64,000 nt of DNA from Microlunatus elymi (GCF_007362775.1 NZ_CP041692.1:3906001-3970000), one strand, 5' to 3'; numbered from the stretch's first letter, positions 24,763-33,096 are shown. The notes: generated by a model not told the origin, from the sequence alone. Program-made: numbers and translations.

Positions 24763-26067
24763 TCACTTGTCGAAGAACTTCTTGGTGTACGTCAACGCGT
24801 CCACCAACTGGTCTATTTCTGCCGTCGTCGTGTACAGGTAGAACGAGGCCCGGGTGCTGGACTGGATCCCGTACGCCTCGTGCAGCGGCCGGGCGCAGTG
24901 ATGTCCACCCCGTACGGCGACTCCGCGCGCGTCCAGCATCTGCGACACGTCGTGCGGATGGATCGGGCCGTACTTTCCTTCCAGGGTGAAGGAGATCGCG
25001 CCACCGCGGTCCACCGGCCGACCATGATCATCGAGCCCGGTCGGGCCGAGGACGGTCAAACCGTCGATCTGCTGCAGCTCGCGCAGCGCGTAGCCGGTGA
25101 TCGCCTGTTCATGATCGGCGATGGCGGCCATGCCGATCGTGTCCAGATAGTCCGCGGCCGCGCCCAGCCCGACCGCCTGCACGATCGGCGGGGTCCCGGC
25201 CTCGAACCGATGCGGCGGTGGCGCGAAGGTCGAACCGGTCATCTTGACCACCTCGATCATCTCCCCGCCACCGAGGAACGGCGGCAGCGAAGCCAGCAGG
25301 TCGTAGCGGCCCCAAAGCACACCGATGCCGGTCGGGCCGACCATCTTGTGCCCGGTGAAGGCGAGCAGGTCGACGCCCAGCTCCTCAACGCTGGTGGGCA
25401 ATTGCGGCACGCCCTGGGAACCGTCGGCGATCATGATCGCGCCGACCGCGTGAGCCTGATCGGCGATCCGCCGGACCGGGTTCAGCGTCCCGAGCACGTT
25501 TGACACCCAGGCGATCGAAACGATCTTGGTCCGTTCGTTGATCAGGTTCGTCTCGGCCGCCTTGTCCAGATCAAGACGGCCGTCCGGGGTGACGTCGAAC
25601 CAGCGCAAAGTGGCGCCGGTACGTTCGCAGGCCAGCTGCCACGGCACGATGTTGGAGTGATGCTCCATCACCGAGATCACCACTTCGTCGCCCGGCTTGA
25701 GCGAGGAGCCAACGCTGTGTGCGCAGAGATTCAGCGCCTCGGAGGCGTTCTTGGTGAAGATGATCTCCTCGGCCCGAGCAGCACCGACGAACCGGGCCAG
25801 CCGGGCCCGGGCTCCCTCGTACGCCTCGGTCGCCTCGGCACCGAGCAGATGCATCGCCCGGGCGACGTTGGCGTAGTGGTTGAGGTAATGATCATCGATC
25901 GTCTCCACCACCGAGATCGGTTTCTGCGAGCTGTTCGCCGAATCGAGGTAGGCCAGCGGGTACTGACCGACCGTCCGGTCCAAGATCGGGAAGTCACCGC
26001 GGATCGACTCCACGTCGAACGGGATCCCGCCGGTGGATTCGGTTACCGGCTTGACATCCAGCGACAT
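24763..26067 (-). CDS. sufS: SufS group II cysteine desulfurase
   Basis: PLP enzyme that removes sulfur from cysteine for Fe-S cluster building. At 434 residues, the PLP lysine is Lys241 in FTGHKMVGPTG and the persulfide cysteine is Cys391 in GGHHCARPL, in the short group II active-site loop. The aspartate-containing ADGSQGVP precedes it. ATG at 26067 follows GAGGAGG. Lies between sufC and sufU in the operon. Confidence 0.96.
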   Translation of the reverse strand: MSLDVKPVTESTGGIPFDVESIRGDFPILDRTVGQYPLAYLDSANSSQKPISVVETIDDHYLNHYANVARAMHLLGAEATEAYEGARARLARFVGAARAEEIIFTKNASEALNLCAHSVGSSLKPGDEVVISVMEHHSNIVPWQLACERTGATLRWFDVTPDGRLDLDKAAETNLINERTKIVSIAWVSNVLGTLNPVRRIADQAHAVGAIMIADGSQGVPQLPTSVEELGVDLLAFTGHKMVGPTGIGVLWGRYDLLASLPPFLGGGEMIEVVKMTGSTFAPPPHRFEAGTPPIVQAVGLGAAADYLDTIGMAAIADHEQAITGYALRELQQIDGLTVLGPTGLDDHGRPVDRGGAISFTLEGKYGPIHPHDVSQMLDARGVAVRGGHHCARPLHEAYGIQSSTRASFYLYTTTAEIDQLVDALTYTKKFFDK

Positions 26068-26096
26068 CAGCCCCTCCTCACCTGATCAGCTGAAGC

Positions 26097-26867
26097 TCAG
26101 TTGGCGGCGGCCTTGGCTGCCTGGACGTAGCGGTCGTAACCCTCGGCCTCGAGCTGCTCGGCCAGCTCCGGACCGCCCTGCTCGGCCACCCGGCCCGCCA
26201 CGAACACGTGCACGAAGTCGGGCTTGATGTAACGCAGGATCCGGGTGTAGTGCGTGATCAACAACACGCCCCGATCGCCCTGGTCGGTGAAGCGGTTGAC
26301 ACCCTCGGAGACGATCCGCAGCGCGTCGATGTCGAGGCCGGAGTCGGTCTCGTCCAAGATCGCGAACTTCGGATTGAGCAACTCCAGCTGGACGATCTCG
26401 TGCCGCTTCTTCTCACCACCGGAGAAGCCGTCATTCACCGACCGGCTGGCGAAATCGGGATCCATCTTGACCCGGTCCATCGCCCCCTTGACGTCCTTGG
26501 CCCAGGTCCGCAGCTTCGGCGCCTCGCCGTCGATCGCGGTCTTGGCCGAACGGAGGAAGTTCGACACCGAGACGCCCGGCACCTCGACCGGGTACTGCAT
26601 GGCCAGGAAGAGCCCGGCGCGAGCACGAGCGTCAACGGTCATCTGCAGTACGGACTCGCCGTCCAGCAGCACCTCACCGGAGGTGACGGTGTACTTCGGG
26701 TGGCCGGCGATCGAGTACGCCAGAGTGGACTTGCCGGACCCGTTCGGGCCCATGATCGCGTGGGTCTCGCCGGACTTGATGGTCAGGTCGACGCCCTTGA
26801 GGATCTCCTTGGCGCCGTCCTCGGTGTTGACCGACACGTGCAGGTCGCGGATCTCGAGAGTTGACAT
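26097..26867 (-). CDS. sufC: SufC ABC-type ATPase of the SufBCD scaffold
   Basis: A 256-residue ATPase energising the SufBCD scaffold. Walker A is GPNGSGKST near residue 39, the signature is FSGGEKKRHEIVQL (the SufC-specific SGGEKKR) near 150, Walker B is FAILDETDSGLD near 175, and the switch histidine is in LLITHYTRIL. Soluble and without membrane domain. Start at 26867 gives MSTLEIRDLHV. Confidence 0.96.
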   Translation of the reverse strand: MSTLEIRDLHVSVNTEDGAKEILKGVDLTIKSGETHAIMGPNGSGKSTLAYSIAGHPKYTVTSGEVLLDGESVLQMTVDARARAGLFLAMQYPVEVPGVSVSNFLRSAKTAIDGEAPKLRTWAKDVKGAMDRVKMDPDFASRSVNDGFSGGEKKRHEIVQLELLNPKFAILDETDSGLDIDALRIVSEGVNRFTDQGDRGVLLITHYTRILRYIKPDFVHVFVAGRVAEQGGPELAEQLEAEGYDRYVQAAKAAAN

Positions 26868-26916
26868 GGTGTTTCGGGTTCTCCTGGATTGTTGTTGATC
26901 AGTGGTCGGCGGCAAC

Positions 26917-27258
26917 TCAACCGACATCGTTCAATGGGTGTTCGACATCGACGTAGATCTCGTCGTTCTCGATCTTGACCGGGTAGACGGCAACTGGTTC
27001 GGTGGCCGGCAGCCCCAACGGTTCGCCGGTCTTCAGGCTGAAGCGGGATCCGTGCATGTAGCACTCGATCTCGCCGTCGCCGACATCCCCTTCACTCAAA
27101 GGGATTGCCGCATGACTGCACTCGTCGGCGATGGCGTAGACAGCGCCGCCGGAGTTGACGATCGCGACGTCCTCGCCGTCCACCTCGACCGCCTGCGCGG
27201 TCTCGGGGGCAAGGTCTGCCAGCGGGCAGACCCTTCGGAAGGTCCCTGCCTCAGGCAT
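26917..27258 (-). CDS. Rieske-type [2Fe-2S] ferredoxin in the suf operon
   Basis: A 113-residue soluble Rieske protein resembling ferredoxin components of non-haem oxygenases. Cluster ligands: CSHAAIPLSEG (C-x-H) and ECYMHGSRF (C-x2-H). The ATG overlaps the sufD stop (TGATG), so it is translationally coupled to the scaffold genes. It could donate electrons during cluster assembly or be a client; its partner is not evident. Confidence 0.92.
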   Translation of the reverse strand: MPEAGTFRRVCPLADLAPETAQAVEVDGEDVAIVNSGGAVYAIADECSHAAIPLSEGDVGDGEIECYMHGSRFSLKTGEPLGLPATEPVAVYPVKIENDEIYVDVEHPLNDVG

Positions 27259-28523
27259 CAGTGATGGCTCCCCGAGCTGGGCTCACCGGCCAGCTCGTGC
27301 AACTCCTCCACCGAGGCGTAGCTTCCGTCGGCGTACGAGTCCGGCGTGCCGATGTTGATCATCAGCTCCTTCTCCACCGCGGTCATCAGGCCCTTCTCCA
27401 CCTCGGGCACGCCGATCTTGTGGATGATGTCGGCGAAGAAGCCGTGCACGACCAACCGGCGGGCCTCGTTCTCGTCGATGCCGCGGCTCTGCAGGTAGAA
27501 CAGTTGTTGATCATCGAACCGGCCGGTGGTCGCCGCGTGTCCGGCGCCGAGGATCTCGCCGGTCTCGATCTCCAGGTTCGGCACCGCGTCGGCCTTGCAG
27601 CCGTCGGTGAGCACCAGGTTGCGATTGGACTCGTAGGTGTTGATGCCCTCGGCCGCCTTGCGGATCAGCACGTCGCCGATCCACACAGTGTGCGCACCCT
27701 TTCCTTGCAGGGCGCCCTTGTAGTCGACGTTGGAGATCGACTTCGGCTTGTTGTGATCAACGAAGAGCCGGTGCTCCAGATGCTGGCCGGCATCGGCGAA
27801 ATACAAGCCGAGCAGGTCGGCCTCGCCGCCGACGGACTCGTAGGCGAGCGAGACGTTCATCCGGACCAGGTCGCCGCCGAAGGAGACCGCGACATGCCGC
27901 AGCACCGCGTCCTTGCCGACCAGCGCGTGCTGGTTGGAGTGATGAACGGCGTCGTCGGCCCAGTCCTGGACGGACACCACGGTCAGTTGAGCGCCGTCAC
28001 CGAGGACGAACTCGATGTTGTCGGCGACCACCGCGGACCCCTGGAACTGCAGCACCACGGTCGCGATCGAGAACGGTTCGGCAATGATCACCGCATGTCC
28101 GGCGGTGGCGATCTCACCGGAATCGCCGTGGTGCTTGAGAATCGTGGCACCCGGCACCTCCTGCTCGCGCGGGATGGTGATCACGGTCGCGGTCTCGGCG
28201 GCCTGCCAGGCCCGTGCGCTGACCCGGTCTGTCGGCACGTACCCGCTGCTGCCGACCCGGGGATCGTCGGCCGGCACCTGCTCGGACCGTACTCCGTCGG
28301 CGAGCTCGGCTTCCAACGTCACGTTGCCGGTGCCGAACGGCGCATCCTTGTGCAGGCTGCGAAGGCGCTTCAGCGGGGTGAACCGCCAGATCTCCTCCAG
28401 CCCGGTCGGCACCGGATGATCATCGGGATTGAACGATCCCAGCGGGTGCAGGTGGCTGGCCACCTTGTCGTTCGTCTCGATCGCACCGCTCACGTTGTCC
28501 CGTACGGCATCGGTAACAGTCAC
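27258..28523 (-). CDS. sufD: SufD scaffold subunit
   Basis: A 421-residue beta-helix scaffold protein pairing with SufB. The C-terminal core DGCKADAVPNLEIETGEILGAGHAATTGRFDDQQLFYLQSRGIDENEARRLVVHGFF carries the conserved histidine in the HAAT segment and the SRG.DE.EAR signature. It lies 48 bp after sufB and overlaps the Rieske gene by one base. Forms the SufBC2D complex with neighbours. Confidence 0.95.
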   Translation of the reverse strand: MTVTDAVRDNVSGAIETNDKVASHLHPLGSFNPDDHPVPTGLEEIWRFTPLKRLRSLHKDAPFGTGNVTLEAELADGVRSEQVPADDPRVGSSGYVPTDRVSARAWQAAETATVITIPREQEVPGATILKHHGDSGEIATAGHAVIIAEPFSIATVVLQFQGSAVVADNIEFVLGDGAQLTVVSVQDWADDAVHHSNQHALVGKDAVLRHVAVSFGGDLVRMNVSLAYESVGGEADLLGLYFADAGQHLEHRLFVDHNKPKSISNVDYKGALQGKGAHTVWIGDVLIRKAAEGINTYESNRNLVLTDGCKADAVPNLEIETGEILGAGHAATTGRFDDQQLFYLQSRGIDENEARRLVVHGFFADIIHKIGVPEVEKGLMTAVEKELMINIGTPDSYADGSYASVEELHELAGEPSSGSHH

Positions 28524-28571
28524 AGTTTCGCTTTCTCTATTCCAAGACCTACAAGTTCTGCCACGTCGTGA

Positions 28572-30032
28572 TCAGCCGACAGCGCCTTCCATCTGCAGTT
28601 CGATCAGTCGGTTGAGCTCGATCGCGTACTCCATCGGCAGCTCCTTGGCGATCGGCTCGATGAAGCCGCGAACGACCATCGCCATCGCCTCGTCCTCCTG
28701 CATGCCGCGGCTCATCAGGTAGAAGAGTTGATCTTCGCTGACCTTGGACACCGTCGCCTCGTGAGCCATCGACACGTCGTCCTCGCGGACATCCACGTAC
28801 GGGTAGGTGTCGGAGCGGCTGATGGTGTCGACCAGCAGCGCATCACACTTGACCACTGAGGCCGAGCCGGCCGCACCCTCCTGCACCTCGACCAGGCCGC
28901 GGTACGAGGCCCGGCCGCCGCCGCGGGCGACCGACTTGGAGATGATCGAGCTGGACGTGTTCGGGGCGCAGTGCACCATCTTGGAGCCGGCGTCCTGATG
29001 CTGGCCCTCGCCGGCGAAGGCGACCGACAGGGTTTCGCCGCGCGCGTGCTCGCCCATCATGTAGACGGCCGGGTACTTCATGGTGACCTTGGAACCGATA
29101 TTGCCGTCGATCCACTCCATGGTCGCGCCCTCTTCACAGGTGGCCCGCTTGGTCACCAGGTTGTAGACGTTGTTCGACCAGTTCTGGATGGTGGTGTAGC
29201 GGCAGCGCGCACCCTTCTTGACGATGATCTCGACCACCGCGGAGTGCAGCGAGTCGGAGCTGTAAATCGGCGCCGTACAACCCTCGACGTAGTGCACGTA
29301 GGCGTCCTCGTCGACGATGATCAAGGTCCGCTCGAACTGACCCATGTTCTCGGTGTTGATCCGGAAGTAGGCCTGCAGCGGGATCTGGACGTGCACGCCC
29401 TTCGGCACGTAGATGAACGAACCGCCGGACCAGACCGCGGTGTTCAGCGAGGCGAACTTGTTGTCGCCGGCCGGAATCACGGTGCCGTAGTACTCCTCGA
29501 ACAGCTCCGGGTGTTCCTTCAGCGCGGTGTCCGTGTCGAGGAAGATCACGCCCTGCTTCTCGAGCTCTTCGTTGATCTTGTGATACACGACCTCGGACTC
29601 GTACTGGGCGGCCACACCGGCCACCAGCCGGGCCTTCTCGGCCTCCGGGATACCCAACCGGTCGTAGGTGTTCTTGATGTCCTCCGGCAGGTCCTCCCAG
29701 CTCTCGGCCTGCTTCTCGGTGGACCGGACGAAGTACTTGATGTTGTCGAAGTCGATCCCCGACAGGTCGGCGCCCCAGGCCGGCATCGGCTTGCGCTCGA
29801 ACAACTTGAGCGCCTTCAACCGACGGTCCCGCATCCACTGCGGCTCGTCCTTCATGTCGGAGATGTGGCTGACCACGTCCGGGTTCAGACCGCGCTGGGC
29901 ACTCGCGCCGGCCGCGTCGGAGTCCGCCCAGCCGAAGCGGTAACGGCCCAGCGCCTCGAGATGTTGATCTTGAGTCTCGCCGGTGCCGGCGATCTTGGTC
30001 TGATTCGTGCCGGGTTCGGTGACCTGAGTCAT
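28572..30032 (-). CDS. sufB: SufB Fe-S cluster scaffold protein
   Basis: At 486 residues, this is the main scaffold on which clusters are built. Conserved blocks include [20 protein letters not shown], the central [20 protein letters not shown] (sulfur-accepting cysteine region), and the C-terminal [47 protein letters not shown]. No intein is present, unlike several mycobacterial SufB proteins. ATG at 30032 is three bases after the sufR stop. Confidence 0.97.
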   Translation of the reverse strand: MTQVTEPGTNQTKIAGTGETQDQHLEALGRYRFGWADSDAAGASAQRGLNPDVVSHISDMKDEPQWMRDRRLKALKLFERKPMPAWGADLSGIDFDNIKYFVRSTEKQAESWEDLPEDIKNTYDRLGIPEAEKARLVAGVAAQYESEVVYHKINEELEKQGVIFLDTDTALKEHPELFEEYYGTVIPAGDNKFASLNTAVWSGGSFIYVPKGVHVQIPLQAYFRINTENMGQFERTLIIVDEDAYVHYVEGCTAPIYSSDSLHSAVVEIIVKKGARCRYTTIQNWSNNVYNLVTKRATCEEGATMEWIDGNIGSKVTMKYPAVYMMGEHARGETLSVAFAGEGQHQDAGSKMVHCAPNTSSSIISKSVARGGGRASYRGLVEVQEGAAGSASVVKCDALLVDTISRSDTYPYVDVREDDVSMAHEATVSKVSEDQLFYLMSRGMQEDEAMAMVVRGFIEPIAKELPMEYAIELNRLIELQMEGAVG

Positions 30033-30035
30033 ATG

Positions 30036-30962
30036 TCAGTTGCCCTTCCCTGTCTCGGGTTTGCTGGTTCGGCCTGCTTCGGATGTGCTGATCGTGGTCG
30101 TGACGGGTTTGTCGTCTGGCCTGCCGGGTAATCGATGCCCTTCGGCCCGAACTTGATCAAGATGAGGCAGCACTTGATCAAGATGAGGTACGTGGGTGGT
30201 GCAGACCCCGTCGCCGTGGGCAATGGTGGCCAGTCGCTGGACGTGCACGCCGAGCAGCCGGGAGAACGTCTCGGTCTCCACCTCGCACAACTGCGGGAAC
30301 TGGGCCGCGACGTGGGCCACCGGGCAGTGATGCTGGCAGACCTGTTCGCCCGCCACGGCGGGTTTGGTGGACGCCACGTAGCCCTCGTCGGAGAGTGCGG
30401 CGGCCAGTGCCTGAGCAGGCGTGAGCTGCGCGGCAGCCGAGTCGATGGCACCGTCGACCGCCTCGGCTGCGTCCCTGATGCTGCGGTAGCGCTGCTCGAC
30501 GTCGGCCATCCGGCTGCGTGCAAGTTCGGTGACCGCATGCTGGCCGGCGGTCTCGGCCAGCGCCTTGAGCGCCGCGATGGCGAGCTCGTCGTAGGCCTGG
30601 TAGAAGTCGGCGCGGCCGGCATCGGTGAGTTCGAACACCTTGGCCGGTCGGCCGCGGCCACGGGCCCCGTACACCCGCTGCTCGCGGGAGGTGATCAGGC
30701 CGCGTTCGGTCAGACCGTCCAGATGGCGCCGGATGGCGGCAGCAGTCAGCCCGAGCCGCCCGGCCAGTTCGGCGGCCGTGGACGGCCCGTGCTCCAGGAT
30801 CGATTGGGCGACCCGCTGACGGGTCGAAGCATCAGCATCCGCCGCATGCTGACCGGGGCCGGCCGAAGGAACGACCGGATGCGATTCGCTCGGCGTCGGC
30901 GCCGCGACGGGTGACAGATGTGCCGACCCGGCAGTGGCGTGGCCATGCCGGGGGTTTTTCAC
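30036..30962 (-). CDS. sufR: SufR, Fe-S-sensing transcriptional repressor of the suf operon
   Basis: A 308-residue DeoR/ArsR-like repressor. An N-terminal polar extension of ~45 residues precedes the winged helix (STAAELAGRLGLTAAAIRRHLDGLTERGLI, 61-90). The cluster-binding cysteines are Cys209, Cys213, Cys226 and Cys254. The C-terminus is extended, proline- and threonine-rich, and includes a 7-residue duplication (HLDQVLP/HLDQVRA) from a 17-bp direct repeat. GTG at 30962 lies within a SufR-type operator, which implies autorepression. First gene of the operon. Confidence 0.93.
   Translation of the reverse strand: MKNPRHGHATAGSAHLSPVAAPTPSESHPVVPSAGPGQHAADADASTRQRVAQSILEHGPSTAAELAGRLGLTAAAIRRHLDGLTERGLITSREQRVYGARGRGRPAKVFELTDAGRADFYQAYDELAIAALKALAETAGQHAVTELARSRMADVEQRYRSIRDAAEAVDGAIDSAAAQLTPAQALAAALSDEGYVASTKPAVAGEQVCQHHCPVAHVAAQFPQLCEVETETFSRLLGVHVQRLATIAHGDGVCTTHVPHLDQVLPHLDQVRAEGHRLPGRPDDKPVTTTISTSEAGRTSKPETGKGN
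30151..30188. repeat. 17-bp direct repeat inside sufR
   Basis: ACTTGATCAAGATGAGG occurs at 30151-30167 and 30172-30188. The 21-bp period keeps the frame and duplicates seven residues near the SufR C-terminus. Confidence 0.6.
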
Positions 30963-30973
30963 AACGTCAGTGT
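30959..30973 (-). promoter_or_regulatory. SufR operator overlapping the sufR start
   Basis: On the minus strand the sequence reads ACACT-GACGT-TGTGA, exactly the ACACT-N5-TGTGA palindrome reported for mycobacterial SufR. The last four bases of the operator include the GTG start codon, so bound repressor would block transcription at or just beyond the start site. Function is inferred from the motif. Confidence 0.7.
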
Positions 30974-31020
30974 GCTCTTAATCCCCGGTACGGTTCAAGC
31001 AAGGGTCGCCTAACTCACTC

Positions 31021-31311
31021 GTTCGCGCCCGGACCGGTGCCGGCCTCGCCCCGAAAAATCCAGCACGAATCGGAATCTCGGCGGTCCCAGGGCCCGAACC
31101 CACCCGAAAACCCAGCGAGAGAGGGAATCTCAGCCCAACGGGTACTCGATCCCGGACCCGGCTGCCCGCGGCGTTCGTTTCCCCACCAGAGACGAGTTCG
31201 ACCCCAGACCCGGCTGCCCGCGGCGTTCGTTTCCCCACCAGAAGACGAGTTCGACCCCAGACCCGGCTGCCCCCGCGTTCGTTTCCCCACCAAAGACGAG
31301 TTCGACCCCAG
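31021..31311. repeat. tandem array of 51-53-bp repeats upstream of sufR
   Basis: Three near-identical units begin at 31156 (52 bp), 31208 (53 bp) and 31261 (51 bp), each containing GTTCGTTTCCCCACCA and GACGAGTTCGACCCCAG. Two more divergent units begin at 31051 and 31104 with the same 53-bp step (GAAAA..CCAGC..GGAATCTC), and a possible trace precedes 31051. One-base length differences between units rule out a coding repeat. The array fills most of the space between sufR and the small gene at 31319. It shares its core and period with the array before dps. Confidence 0.7.
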
Positions 31312-31318
31312 ATTGATC

Positions 31319-31594
31319 ATGTGGCCGATGCCGGCGACCGTGCACCACGTCTGGGCCCAATCACCCGAACACCACCAGCCACCCGACCCGGGCCTGCTGA
31401 TCAGCTGGCAGCGGGTGGGCTCGGTGTGGTGGGCGTGGGTGGTGATCGTGGTTGATCGTCCGGGCCGGTCGCCTGCTGTGATCCAGCGGTGGATGCATGA
31501 GCGGGATGTGATCGCTGCACCGACACGGCCAGTGTCGCCTGATGGTGGTCGGTGGCACCTGGGGTGGATGGGTGAAAGTTCGGTCCGGGGATGA
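31319..31594 (+). CDS. small hypothetical protein (91 aa)
   Basis: Candidate small gene beginning MWPMPATVHHVWAQSPEH. The central part LLISWQRVGSVWWAWVVIVV and the later PAVIQRWMHERDVIAAP have the look of short actinobacterial proteins in which a lone beta-sheet-like LL.W.R....W.g.v..v pattern is followed by a helix. No ribosome site is obvious. It starts just after the repeat array, and a GC-rich imperfect hairpin (31598-31625) follows the stop. No function can be assigned. Confidence 0.45.
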   Translation: MWPMPATVHHVWAQSPEHHQPPDPGLLISWQRVGSVWWAWVVIVVDRPGRSPAVIQRWMHERDVIAAPTRPVSPDGGRWHLGWMGESSVRG

Positions 31595-31597
31595 CGA

Positions 31598-31625
31598 AGG
31601 CCCCGCCCCTGATGGGTTGGGGCCA
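31598..31625 (+). terminator. possible hairpin terminator
   Basis: GGCCCC ... GGGGCC arms with an inner CCC/GGG pair lie four bases after the stop at 31594. No T tract. Confidence 0.3.
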
Positions 31626-31702
31626 GTGTCAGGGCGCGGCGCGCCCGGCTCGGGGACAGAGCTAGCATGCCGTTGCGCTAGCCGCGTTGAACCCCGCCTG
31701 CG

Positions 31703-31897
31703 CTAATCCCGCAGCTTGAACCCCGCCACGATGGCGACGACTGCGGGCAGGATCAGCAGCCACGGCGACGTCCCTCCGGCCGCGACGCCTATGGTGCCGA
31801 CAATCAGCCCTGAGAGCGAGACGAGCAGTGCTAGCAGCATCCAGCGGTCAACCTTGCGATGTTGCTGTGTGCGAGGCGACACGTGATGCAGTGTCAC
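31703..31897 (-). CDS. small two-helix membrane protein
   Basis: A 64-residue protein with a polar N-terminus (HHVSPRTQQHRKVDRW) and two membrane segments, MLLALLVSLSGLIVGTIGVAAG and WLLILPAVVAIVAGF, ending in KLRD. GTG at 31897 has GGGAG nine bases upstream; a GTG three codons earlier touches the ribosome site. It overlaps the 3' end of the preceding gene by about 50 bp in another frame, so the two are co-transcribed. The 12-bp sequence coding for its last residues recurs just downstream (31687-31698). Function unknown. Confidence 0.6.
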   Translation of the reverse strand: MTLHHVSPRTQQHRKVDRWMLLALLVSLSGLIVGTIGVAAGGTSPWLLILPAVVAIVAGFKLRD

Positions 31898-32792
31898 TGT
31901 CGTCACCTCCCTTCCGATGAGACAAAACCTTCTCGATGAACCAGTCCACCTTGCGGCGACCGTTCTTTGACTCAGAGACCTCTCGGATCTGAAATCTGAA
32001 GATGTCCGTCTTCTTGAGCGCTAGGCCCTCGTTTACCCGCTTCAGAAACTCCGAGTCTTCCACAGTTGCCTTCCGGCTGCCATGGCTGGTGGTCACTTTC
32101 CAAGGCTTACCCGCACCGAAGTCGATCCGCTCAAGTCTGCCCTCAGCCTCAAAGACTTCGGACGTTGGGGGCTCATCCTCATCATGTCGAACGGCAGCTG
32201 CGCGGTAGTCGTCACGATCGACTGTCATAGCGACATAGTCCTTCGAGAGGAGACGATCTGACGGTACAGCGTCTGGACGGCTCTCGATCTCTAGCGTCAA
32301 GGCGTTTCCTGACATCGGGGCCATGAGCTTCCGCAACGCCTTCTTCGAGCGGCGCTTCTCCTTCTGTAGCGCGTCCCAGGCGGCCGCCGGCACCTCATCC
32401 ACCGTCTTATCGCTCCAGAGGACCTTGACGTTGCCGTTGTCGAGGTACTCGTAGTCGTTTGGATGCGCCCGTAACCCCTTCGTCAGCATCCCCGCCACGA
32501 AGACGAACGTGCCGAGGGTTCCGGACCCTATCGTGTACGCATCGCCGGGATTCTGAACCGCCCACTGCAGGATCGCCACGATTTCAAAGGATCCGCGCTC
32601 AGGAGGCAGCACCATGACCTCGGGAGGTGGGGCGTCACCGAACGCGCCGTGCTTCGCTGCGATCGACGCCAGCTCGACGAGCCCCTGCAACGATTCCGCG
32701 AGCTGGGCAGCGCTCACTTCAACCAGATCGCCCTTCTCCTCGCCTTCAAACTTGAGTGCGAGGGGTGCCTGGATGGGCTCCTCCGTCGGCAT
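31848..32792 (-). CDS. conserved hypothetical protein, low-GC accessory gene
   Basis: Unrecognised 314-residue protein, perhaps in the DUF7946-like group of accessory proteins (loose resemblance only). The N-terminal part is ALKFEGEEKGDLVEVSAAQLAESLQGLVELASIAAKHG, then PPERGSFEIVAILQW. A hydrophobic stretch around residues 90-110 (GTLGTFVFVAGMLTKGL) could be membrane-associated. A lysine-rich helix follows (KEKRRSKKALRKLM). The C-terminal ~100 residues are mixed alpha/beta with VTTSHGSRKATVEDSEFLKRV. GC content and codon use (more A/T-ending codons) differ from neighbours, suggesting transfer. GGAAGGG precedes the ATG. Confidence 0.65.
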   Translation of the reverse strand: MPTEEPIQAPLALKFEGEEKGDLVEVSAAQLAESLQGLVELASIAAKHGAFGDAPPPEVMVLPPERGSFEIVAILQWAVQNPGDAYTIGSGTLGTFVFVAGMLTKGLRAHPNDYEYLDNGNVKVLWSDKTVDEVPAAAWDALQKEKRRSKKALRKLMAPMSGNALTLEIESRPDAVPSDRLLSKDYVAMTVDRDDYRAAAVRHDEDEPPTSEVFEAEGRLERIDFGAGKPWKVTTSHGSRKATVEDSEFLKRVNEGLALKKTDIFRFQIREVSESKNGRRKVDWFIEKVLSHRKGGDDSDTASRVASHTATSQG

Positions 32793-32903
32793 TGGCGCCC
32801 TTCCATGGATGACCGGGTAGTTACTGCATGAACGCCCATGACCTTAGGGGATTACAGGGTCCGCCGAGGGTGAAACTTGCAGAATCTCAAAGGTTCCGTG
32901 CCG

Positions 32904-33074
32904 TCATGAAGCTCTCCGTCGTTCTAGGTCGGCGACCAGGCGTCGGACGTCGCCGAGGCGGTACACGCGGATCGTTTCGATCTTGCCACGCCACCAGCGC
33001 TTCTGCTCGTGCGGCATCAACCGCTCACGCTGGACCCACTTCTTGATGTGGTCGCGGGTCGAGGGCGACTTCAC
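32904..33074 (-). pseudogene. HTH (MerR/excisionase-like) protein, short or 5'-truncated
   Basis: 56 codons from GTG at 33074. The sequence contains STRDHIKKWVQRERLM and later IRVYRLGDVRRLVADLERRR, the arrangement of a MerR/excisionase-type winged helix: a recognition helix, a loop and the typical YRLGDV.rL ending. No ribosome site precedes the GTG, and the frame runs back into the ligC 3' end, so the N-terminal part of the helix-turn-helix is probably missing. It probably marks the edge of the accessory insert. Could be a very short functional protein. Confidence 0.5.
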
Positions 33075-33096
33075 GCTCTGACCGGGGCGCCGGCGA

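Noticed and set aside
31156-31311. Protein-coding tandem repeat
   Set aside because: Unit lengths of 52, 53 and 51 bp shift the frame each time, so no frame encodes a repeated peptide.
31156-31311. MraZ-type GTGGGGA boxes
   Set aside because: MraZ sites are short repeats about ten bases apart before mraZ; here the G-rich core recurs only every ~52 bp and is linked to no cell-division gene.
31640-31730. tRNA or attachment-site remnant suggested by GTTGAACCCC and GCTAGC repeats
   Set aside because: No cloverleaf can be drawn and the TTGAACCCC copies are explained by duplication of the end of the adjacent membrane-protein gene.
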